Source: Megalonaias nervosa
Taxonomy: Eukaryota > Mollusca > Bivalvia > Unionida > Unionidae
Direction: 5' to 3'
Length of the DNA: 64,000 bases
NCBI GenBank assembly: GCA_016617855.1
Contig: JAECUM010006837.1
Span: forward strand, 1-64,000
Both the position numbers and the translations under genes were made by a program. Below are positions 56,036 through 64,000 of this stretch, piece by piece. The notes under the pieces are model-generated. The model saw only the letters and a program-made list of their open reading frames with translations, made no database searches and was not told where the DNA came from. The first letter of the stretch is position 1. Each line of letters begins with the position of its first letter.

Positions 56036-56929
56036 TCACTGCCAGCATATGAATAAGTAAATAGCAGAGTGACCAATTATTGAGGATTTGGCTCTGATAT
56101 GACAAGGCCACATCCAAGAATAGGTCCATTCTCTGAAAATTATACTAGGCTGGACACCTAGTCTTATCACTGGACAAATGTAACTCCTGCTCCAGTCAAA
56201 TGTAGTATTTTAAATAGTACTGTAAGAATTGATTTGGTCAAGCATTTGTCACTTTCACTAAAATGATCAATTAATTGATTATGATTTCTGTGATAGATTT
56301 TGGCTGAAATTCAGTTATGCACCATTTCCACTATTTTGACTTCTGATTATTTTAAAAGTAGCCCCAATTTTCACAAGACATTTTTTTGACAAATTAGTAG
56401 ATTATTAGTAAGTTATTGATAAATTTGCAGAATCTGACCTGATGATAGGTTATGAAATTTGAATTTCCTACAATAAATAAGAAGAGAGGTACATATGATA
56501 CTTTCACCAAACCATTAATGATCATTAGAACATTAACTTTTTGTGCTAAGCTCAGTTTGCACTTATTCTTTACACTGTATCATCTTGGGCTGAAGTAAAA
56601 AAAAAATCATAAAAATGCAGTAATGTGCAAACTTTTGATGGATTTATTCAGTGAAGATATTGCCAATTCTACTCATTTGCCCATTAATAAACTTAATGTT
56701 CAGATTTCTTCCTGATGGCTGACTTGTACGTGTGGTGCCCAGACATTATGTTAATTATGTAGTTGCAACTCACAGAAAGTAATTCACCAACATAGCTCAG
56801 ACACCCAGATAGTTTTACAAGTAACATAAATGTAAAGTTGCTACAACTTCACCTTTTTTGTCCAATTTTTATCTGCCTCCTATATGGTGCAGCGTATTAT
56901 GTTGTGATCCCCAGTTATCTGTCTGTTAC

Positions 56930-57420
56930 CAATTTTGTTGAAACACAGCAACTTGAGTTATGCACAATCTACAGTTACCAAACAAATATGGATAACTTGT
57001 ACTTGGGGTAAGGGTCAAACTGATTTCAGGGTCAAATTCAAATTACTGTTGACTGAAAGAAGAAAAATGGTTATGCAGAATAACTTGAGCTCTCCTCCGC
57101 CTACAGTTACTAAACTTTGTAAATGGCTTGCACTTGGGGTAAGGTAGAACCATGTTGATTTCTGAGTCAAAATGTCAAAAGTCAGAAGTCACTGTGACCA
57201 AAGGAATACAAATAATTTCCATACCAAAACATTAGTTTTAAATCACATACAAGAACCAAACTTTGGGGAAGGTTTGCACTTGGGATAGGGAAGAGGCCTA
57301 TTGATTTTGGGCCAAAGAATTGAGGTCAGTGTGATTGAAAGAATGAAAATGGTTTACGTGCAATAACAGTCATTCTAAATCACAGACCTGCAGAGATGTA
57401 GAATAGGCCCGATGTGATCT
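56930..57420. repeat. Dispersed repeat family B
   Basis: Modules with 'agttaccaaacaaatatgg', 'gcacttggggtaagg', 'gaagtcactgtgaccaaagg', 'attgattttgggccaaag'. A further block follows at 57600-57910. Confidence 0.8.
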
Positions 57421-57459
57421 TCTGCATCTTGAATGAGATGACAAATAGAGGCTGGAGTG

Positions 57460-57610
57460 ACAGGTTCTGTGGTTAGCATGTTGAACTTAAGTTGAAAGGG
57501 ATGGGGTTTGAATCCTACTATAGCATGTCCTTGGACAAGGCACACTACCTTAATTGCCTTGGCACTAAATAACCTACTTGTGTTGATGTATCATAAAACA
57601 CCAAATCAGA
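57460..57610 (+). mobile_element. Possible tRNA-derived SINE fragment
   Basis: A box B-like 'ggtttgaatcc' at 57505-57515 lies about 40 bp after a weak box A-like 'ctgtggttagcatg', followed by 'ccttggacaaggcacactac'. It interrupts family B repeats. The match is weak and no target-site duplication was identified. Confidence 0.45.
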
Positions 57611-57910
57611 TATCAGGGACCTGAGCCAATGTTTGTGCATGGCTTTCACTTGGAGTAAGAAAGAAGTCTGTCAGTTTGCAGGTTAAAATGGTGATAGTCA
57701 TTATGACTTTAAGCAGAAAAATAGTTTCCAAAACATTTCACTTCTCATCCTTAACCAAAATTTGTAGATGAATTACAGTGAGCAAAAAAGAAGCATATAA
57801 TTACAAGATCACTATGACTGACAGAAGGAAAACATTTTTTTGCATAATACGTTTAGTTTTAGGCCACGTACCTTGACCAGAGTTTGTGGAGACCTTGCAT
57901 ATAAAGGTCA
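57600..57910. repeat. Dispersed repeat family B
   Basis: Continuation of the block: 'gacctgagccaatgtttgtg', 'cacttggagtaagaaagaag', 'accttgaccagagtttgtgg'. Confidence 0.7.
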
Positions 57911-58194
57911 TTGAGACCTGTTCTCAGTAATCCCCAGAGTCAACTATCCAGACTATAGCCTACATAGAGGAGAATTAAACACAGGGCAGACAATGATACT
58001 CTTGTTGAAATGGTTAAAGAAAATATGGAATGACTCAGTTGTATAGAAGATGCAATAAACAGTACATAGCCATGGTTATTGAAGTTTCTGTTGATGTAAC
58101 CCATCTTACATGTTTCTTTTATCGACTTAACTACAGTATCAGATTGTTAGGTTATTGTGAAGATTTTGTTGAAGTTTCTGCACTTCAGCAGGGA

Positions 58195-58650
58195 AATTTT
58201 CTGAAACTTCTAAAGGGAGTATACTTTACATCATGAAACTCCTAATGTGAGTATACCTTACATTATAAAACTCCTAAAGGGAGCATACCTTACCTTCCAA
58301 AACTTATAAAGGGTATATACCTTACATGATAAAACTCCTAAAGGGAGTATACCTTACATGATAAAACTCCTAAAGGGAGCATACCTTACCTTCCAAAACT
58401 TATAAAGGTTATATACCTTACATTATAAAACTCCTAAAGGGAGTAAAACTTTCATCATAAAACTCCTAAAAAGTGTTTATACCTTACATTATAAAACTCC
58501 TAAAGGGTGTATACCTTACATTATAAAACTCCTGAAGGGAGTATATCTTACAGTCCAAAACTCCTTAGGAAAATATTCCTCACATTATAAAACTCCTAAA
58601 TGGACTATACCTTATATTCCAAAACTCCTAAAGGGAGTATACCTTTCATT
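58195..58650. repeat. 32-bp minisatellite
   Basis: About 14 units of 'ataaaactcctaaagggagt' plus 'ataccttacatt', with two subtypes ('cattataaaactcc' and 'cttccaaaacttat'). Ends about 60 bp before the exon 17 acceptor. Confidence 0.95.
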
Positions 58651-58710
58651 ATGTTTTACTGGCAAATGTTCGTGAATTATATAATTTGTGTTTTCTTTTT
58701 ATTTGATTAG

Positions 58711-58833
58711 TTGGATGAGGTTCTGAATGAAAGAAAGCAGGAGTTGAAGAAGCAACATCAGAAAGAATTGTCAAGACTGCAGGAGGAACATGAAGAGCAG
58801 CTTAAAAAGATCAGAGAGGAGTACAAGGAGAAG
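58711..58833 (+). CDS. CEP164: CEP164 coding exon 17 (coiled coil)
   Basis: Residues 629-669. LDEVLNERKQELKKQHQKEL, SRLQEEHEEQLKKIREEYKEK. This parallels the [20 protein letters not shown]...REQYE segment of vertebrate CEP164, so the register within the coiled coil is well anchored here. The acceptor is atttgattag|tt and the donor is gagaag|gtatca. Phase 0 at both ends. Confidence 0.95.
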
Positions 58834-59679
58834 GTATCACCTACAAAGGGTGTCCCTTTATTTATCTTTTTTAATATTATGGGTTAACTACACTTGAAAA
58901 CATTTAGCACAATGCAGAATTTATATTACTATGCTCACAAGGGGTATTTGAAAAGTTCTGAGAATTGTGATAACTTTTTTGTTTCTTTGAACCTGTCTAT
59001 AAATTTAATGCCAATCAGTAGACAAAATAACGTTATGTTAAATGGCACAATCAACACACCAGACAACTGCAGATGTACACATATGACATAGCATAAGTAA
59101 ATGACAATGACCTGAAAATGTTGGAAAATGATAACATTTCTGCTGCTGAGAAATGAGCATACAGTAAAATCCAATATGCTCTTAGGTTACTGACTGACTG
59201 ATATCAAGGCCATCTTGGGTGAAGTTTATATATGTAATTTTCTGTCAAGTACTACAGTTTGGAGGTGGTTTCATTGATTGTAGATAACTGATCAAAAAGA
59301 GACTTAAGTTGAAATCAACAAACAGCTACTTGCAAGATTTGAAAAGCATAACTGGAGACAATTTAATGTGACTGTCACATGGTAAAATATGGATTTACTC
59401 TCTACTCAGAACAAGAGAAAATAATAAAATTAAAATCAGAGAATATGAATAGAGACCACAAGTTGTTCAGTGTAGCTGGAATGTCAGGAGTGTTTTCTAC
59501 AGATTAGTAACTCACCTCTTGGAATTAGAAATCAACAGTTTTTCTATCCTCAACATCTGTATCAGTGTTGACATCAGTGTCAGCCATTCTTTCTTTATAG
59601 GTTCTAGGCAACAGTTTGGAGTTGGTTTCATAGCACCTACCCCCAGGGGAGCGGGCTGAAGTGTCTAAAGTTGTACATA

Positions 59680-61061
59680 CACCACTCCCACGATAACTTG
59701 CGCCTTGATAACTCGTGAACCCGCTTATAACGTGGGGTCAGGAATGGATCCCCTTTTTTTAAAACCAGAAAATATATTTTAAAAAATTTATCCCTGTTTC
59801 TTGAACTTGAAAAAAAATTGCGATTAAAATTAGTAACTGAAACGTTGATATATCGCTCGTTTTATGGTCAAAAATGATAGATATGACATGGAAATTTTAA
59901 TCGACATTTTGAAATTATCAACTTATAATAAGAAGTCATATCATTGGTTACATTTTCTTTCCAATGACATTCTTAGTACACCGTAATTAAAGATATTCAA
60001 GGAATAATAACTTCAATTAATGAAAATGACACTTATGCCTAGTGTAGGCAGTACATTAATATTTAAATACCAATTAAATAATTTTTATTAAGTGAAATTT
60101 GTGTTTTAATTCTATCTTTTAGTTCCTCTTAAGTATAATCATCATAAATGCAATGTTCATTTAAATGTAAAATGTGTCAATCTACCGTAACAGCTATGTC
60201 CGCAAGCGTTTCTCTGAGAACCTAATTAAGTGCCGACCATGTTTTGATAACGGACTTGCGGAAGTATTTGTTTTATTGTTGCACTGAATTATAAGCTGGC
60301 CTCCTTTTTATTATCACGTTAATTATGTCTTTTGAATCAAATAAAAGAAGTGGAATAAAAAAAAACAAGTTAAAAGGCACGCAAATCTTACACGCTTAAA
60401 TTCTAGTGGCCCCTGTTGTATGTCGAGTTAACTCACTCAAGTTGATCATTCGAACACTGTTATAAATGTTACTATGTGTGCAACATAAACTTCCTTAAAT
60501 TAACTGACTCATTCATAGCTGTGATCAAAGATAGCAAGGCAACCAAGTGAAATGAATACTTCATAAAATAAAGAGCTTGGTTTCACAGATACAGACCATT
60601 GTGGGCAAGTGATTTTCAAAGAACAGTCAGTCTAGTTCCCGGCTACTTTGACTCCTGACTTGGTAGTATATTATTAAATACCACTCCAGGAACCAGACTA
60701 ATCAACAAAACAAAAAGCAGTGATGTAATACACAGATGTTTTTGCGTACATGTGATGGTTGTTGAAACCAGTTGGAACAATCTTTCACATGTTGGACGTT
60801 TTCAAAATAAATGCAATTTATACAGAATAGCAAACAACTTCATTAGAAAAAGCATGTTATTAACAATTATTATTAATGTGCTTGTAAGACAAGGATTCAG
60901 TCATTAAACAGCCCAGTTCCTTGACCCCCTCCCCACAGTTTGCTCGATGTATAAACGAATTTGTTTCAATTTTTGGAGGTTCCTCAGTAACTCGCGCCCT
61001 CGCTTATAGTGCGATCTGTGTTTGTGGACCCCACGGTGCGCGTGTTATTGATGGAGAGGTG
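59680..61061. mobile_element. TA-flanked non-autonomous DNA transposon candidate
   Basis: The left end 'caccactcccacgataactt' and the right end 'aataacacgcgcaccg...' (read on the - strand from 'caccctctccatcaat'-like sequence at 61061) form an imperfect inverted repeat of about 28 bp, with TA at 59678-59679 and 61062-61063. Both ends carry 'cgcttata' and 'gtggggtc'-type subterminal motifs, as in pogo/Tigger-like elements. GC-rich ends contrast with the A+T-rich interior. No transposase frame. Confidence 0.65.
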
Positions 61062-61079
61062 TACATGTACGTTAGTGGT

Positions 61080-62560
61080 ATTATTTGGTTAAGTTCTTGC
61101 ATTTAGCTCAGTGTTTTTGCACACTGTATACATACTGTTATACCTAGAATCGTGAATCTTTGTGAGGGGATGCATCTTGATGAGTACAATGCCATCATCA
61201 TAAGTGTAGGTCACTGCAACCTTTATTTCTAGCTTCACGGACTTTAAATTTTGTGGTTTAAGTTTATTTCTCAAGCACCATTCACAATAGAATCATCAAA
61301 CTATAGAATGTATGTGTCCCTATTAATACCATACCCTTACTGCAAAGGAAAAGTCACTGTGACCTATATTTAACATTTTACTGGCTTAGGTTTAGATTAG
61401 GGGTTTAGTTCAAAACCAGATAATTTTATTAGCACCATGTATACATACTGTTAAACCAAGCTTCATGAAATTTGGTGAGGGGATGTATCCTGATGAGTAC
61501 TACAACTTTGTCACAAAAGTAGGCCACTCTGGTTGATATTTTATGCATCATTGCCTTAGTTTCAGCCTTAAGCATTGTTTATGCCTCAGTCATCAGACTA
61601 GGTGATTGTATGCATCACAGTTAGTACCATACCCTTACTACAAGAAAAGGCCATTGTGACCTGAATTTAATAATATCCTGATATTCATTTTTTGCCTTTA
61701 GAGCATGGCCACATTGGTATTTTATCTACTGTATAATACTACTATACCAGGAATGATGAAGCATGATGAAAGGATGCATCTTGTTGAGTGCTACGCCTTC
61801 ATCTTAAAAGTTGGTCACTCTGACCGATAATTCATATTTAACTGACTTTGGTTCAGTTTGATGTTTTTACTGTTCCTACTGTAATCATTAAGCTAGTGAT
61901 TGTATTCATCTCTCACAGTACAGCACCATTAACAAAAACAGTAACTGTAAACTCTGTTTCACAGTTTACTGGTTTAGGTAAATTGTTGCATCTGTGCTTT
62001 CTATCCTGTACAGAATCATGAAACATGGGATGCATCTTGTTGATCACTACCTCATTTTAGTAGTAGGTCAGTATTGACAGTATTTTAGATTTCCCTGATT
62101 TGGGTTTCATTATGCATTTCATGTTCATTTCTTGGACACTCTTCGTGCTAGAATCATGAAATTGATGATGATATACATCTCTCTTACTACCACACTCTTA
62201 CTACAAAAGAAGCTCATTGTGACCAATTTTTTTTTAATTGGCTTTGGTTAAGTTTCTGCATTTAGCTTATGACCATGTGGGATTCATGCGTGTTGTATGC
62301 ATTCTATTCTTCTATTTTTTTTCAGTAGAAGCACTTGATAAGTTTTGTACAACCATTTTGCCAAAAGAGATCTCTGTGATCTATATTTCATGTTCTGCAA
62401 CTTTCTTCAAAATCTGTGTTAAAGGTTCATTTCTTGGATGCTGTTTATGTTCAGATTATGAAAGTTGACAATAGGATGCATTTCTGTTCCTACCATGCCC
62501 TTGAAGCCAAACAAGGTCACTGTGACTTCATATGCTTCACTAACATTAACAAAGTATTTA
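61080..62560. repeat. Dispersed repeat family C, tandem block
   Basis: Four to five diverged modules of about 290-320 bp: 'gtatacatactgttatacc', 'gaggggatgcatcttgatga', 'aaaagtcactgtgacctat', 'tttctcaagcaccattcaca'. Each carries palindromes close to AGGTCACTGTGACCT (61351-61365 and 62514-62528 differ from it by one base). Confidence 0.85.
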
Positions 62561-63089
62561 TGTTTATGATCAAATTGATTAGTCTGTGCCACACCTGTAT
62601 ACATCCTAGCCTTCTTAGAAGGCCTTTTCTGACCAGTGGAATTGGAATTAGGAATAAATGTTTTATTCAGTGGTAAACTTTAAATATTAGTGACTATACA
62701 GTGTATATAGGGTAAACTGTATTGTACATGTGGATGAGTATTGGAATTAGGTGAGTGGACTGCATGCTTTTCATGAGGCCTCATCTGTTGTGGTTAGTCT
62801 GGGTAATTATTGATGCATAAACTACGTAGTCTTTGTAATTATTGATGCATAAACAATGTATTGCTGGCTATCACTCCATGGTTACTCAAAACCCCCGACT
62901 TTCTCCAAGTAAAATCGGTTTCTAGGGGTGATCAATGATAATAGCTTTTCCAAGCAGATTTTAAGAATCATGATTTTAAAAAATTAATACAAAACAACAA
63001 AATCAGTTTCTGAATAATTTATTACCTCATCTTTGAGATGATAGAAAAAATTCTTTTTATTCTATTATTTGTGTGTCCTGTCACAGCTG

Positions 63090-63160
63090 GTAGGTAGGTA
63101 GGCAGTTAGTTAGTAGGTTTGGTGGGTGGTTGAGTGGGTAGGTAGGTAGGTAGGTAGTTT
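63090..63160. repeat. GGTA-rich microsatellite
   Basis: Imperfect 'ggtaggtaggtaggtag' runs with 'ggtgggtggttgagt' in the middle. Confidence 0.93.
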
Positions 63161-63495
63161 CACAATCTGTCAATGCAATACATGTTATATAGTGCCAGTT
63201 AAAACTTCAAATATAAAGTTTTTAAATGGTTAGAAGTTCAAATATACAGGTAAAAGTTTGCGGAGAAAGTCTTTAGTTTAAAAAGTGGTCAAAATCACCT
63301 TAGCCTGACTTTACTTTCTGCATGATAATGTTTACACAGTTTGGATTTTTCCAAATTTATTGTGGTTACCATGGTACAATGTAGAATCCAAATTACTGGT
63401 CCAAATAAATTGCATTTATGAAATCAGCATTTAATTCACTTTATACATTTCATAACTGATGAAATTAGCTTTTATTGGAGGTTATATCTTTTCAG

Positions 63496-63639
63496 GAGAG
63501 ACAAGAAAAGAAGCTGCTGGCAGAGACAGAGGAGGCAGAGAGGAAGAAGCTTCAGAAACAACATGAGAAGGACATGGAGGAGTTGAGAAGAGAGCAAACC
63601 AGAAAATATGAGGCACTGGCTGATCAATTCGAAAATGAG
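63496..63639 (+). CDS. CEP164: CEP164 coding exon 18 (coiled coil, last exon in window)
   Basis: Residues 670-717. ERQEKKLLAETEEAERKKLQ, KQHEKDMEELRREQTRKYEA, LADQFENE. Corresponds to the HEREL...RQEQHKRLEDL part of vertebrate CEP164. The acceptor is tcttttcag|ga and the donor is aatgag|gtaggt. Phase 0 at both ends. The frame must continue beyond 64000, since no terminal exon is present. Confidence 0.95.
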
Positions 63640-64000
63640 GTAGGTTCACTTGTACAAGAAGGTTCTACAATTTGCTGAATCAGCTTGTTTTTTCCATTCA
63701 ATATGTTTGGTTCATGCTGTTAGAATTCTTCCAGATTAATTAGAGACTTCTTTTTTATGCCTATATTCAGTCAAACCAAATCATAATTATGATACAAAAT
63801 AATATACATACAGCATGTAGTGTTATAAGATTGTAAAAGTGTTTGTTTCATGGACATTAGAATTTCATTTTTTTTCTAGATCTTTTTGGAAGAAATTCAG
63901 CATAGTGATCATATTAGGCATTCATTTGTGTGTCTGTACTTCTGTATGTAGGTCCATACATCTGTCCTTTCCTAAGATTAAGCTCAATTTAGTTTTTCAC
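63640..64000 (+). other. CEP164 intron 18, partial
   Basis: Begins with gtaggt after exon 18 and runs to the window edge. No repeat or exon seen. Confidence 0.75.

Larger units (their letters stand above)
54801..58710 (+). other. CEP164 intron 16
   Basis: Contains a 44-bp minisatellite (55830-56035), family B repeats (56930-57420 and 57600-57910), a tRNA-like SINE candidate (57460-57610) and a 32-bp minisatellite (58195-58650) that runs up to the exon 17 acceptor. 54900-55830 and 56040-56930 show nothing I can name. Confidence 0.65.
58834..63495 (+). other. CEP164 intron 17
   Basis: Contains the TA-flanked element at 59680-61061, family C repeats at 61080-62560 and a GGTA run at 63090-63160. 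58840-59670 and 62700-63080 show no other feature. Confidence 0.65.
916..64000 (+). other. CEP164: CEP164 ortholog, gene span (3' end outside window)
   Basis: Eighteen coding exons join into one open frame of 717 codons, with intron phases 1,2,1,0,0,0,0,0,0,2,0,2,2,0,0,0,0. The product matches CEP164 in domain order: a conserved N-terminal block, a WW domain (Trp58 and Trp80 in my numbering), a Lys-rich stretch, an acidic and Ser-rich middle with a DFG...SERLLE-type block also found in the vertebrate protein, then a long Glu/Lys/Arg-rich coiled coil. In vertebrates CEP164 sits at the distal appendages of the mother centriole. Its N-terminal region recruits the kinase TTBK2 and the protein helps vesicle docking and cilium initiation. 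The role here is inferred by orthology. The vertebrate protein is about 1460 residues, so roughly half to two-thirds is present if lengths are similar. An untranslated first exon probably lies further upstream, because an acceptor-like sequence ends at 915. Confidence 0.93.

Overview
This window is animal nuclear DNA, A+T-rich and mostly intronic. It holds the 5' two-thirds or so of one spliced gene on the + strand, the ortholog of CEP164 (centrosomal protein of 164 kDa, a distal-appendage protein of the mother centriole needed to start cilium formation). I could place 18 coding exons between 968 and 63639. All introns are GT-AG and all reading phases agree from exon to exon. The joined frame is 717 codons with no stop and runs off the right edge, so the C-terminal part and the 3' end lie outside the window. 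The N-terminal block and WW domain (exons 1-3) are very close to vertebrate CEP164. A lysine-rich linker (exon 4), a low-complexity Ser/Gly/acidic region (exons 5-9), and a long charged coiled coil (exons 10-18) follow in the same order as in the vertebrate protein.

The organism is probably a mollusc, most likely a bivalve. This rests on the repeat content: tRNA-derived SINEs whose bodies I associate with bivalve genomes, DIRS-type tyrosine-recombinase retrotransposons, many intronic minisatellites, and dispersed repeats carrying 'aaggtcactgtgacc'. This is recognition from memory, not a database result.

Layout. 1-915: upstream or 5' intron sequence. 916-3682: exons 1-3 (N-terminus and WW domain). 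3683-9314: intron 3, with a perfect 34-bp inverted repeat and a decayed DIRS element. 9315-9397: exon 4. 9398-12128: intron 4, with a large 30-bp minisatellite. 12129-23988: exons 5-10, whose introns hold an MITE-like hairpin family, a SINE, a LINE fragment and several satellites. 23989-39717: a 15.7-kb intron 10, packed with nested mobile elements (DIRS copy 2 carrying two SINEs, a TA-flanked DNA transposon, another SINE, an MITE, a 41-bp minisatellite). 39718-63639: exons 11-18 of the coiled coil, separated by introns with satellites, dispersed repeats, two SINEs, a DIRS tail and a second TA-flanked element. No second protein-coding gene, true tRNA, rRNA or CRISPR array was found.

I see no undescribed defence-type or enzymatic system. 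The observations most worth following are a duplicated 5' splice site in exon 6 whose distal copy would cause a premature stop, a uORF overlapping the CEP164 start, a coiled-coil exon with internal QTE repeats, estrogen-response-element-like palindromes carried by a dispersed repeat, an array of decoy 3' splice sites just after exon 8, and several mobile-element families with visible terminal repeats and target-site duplications.
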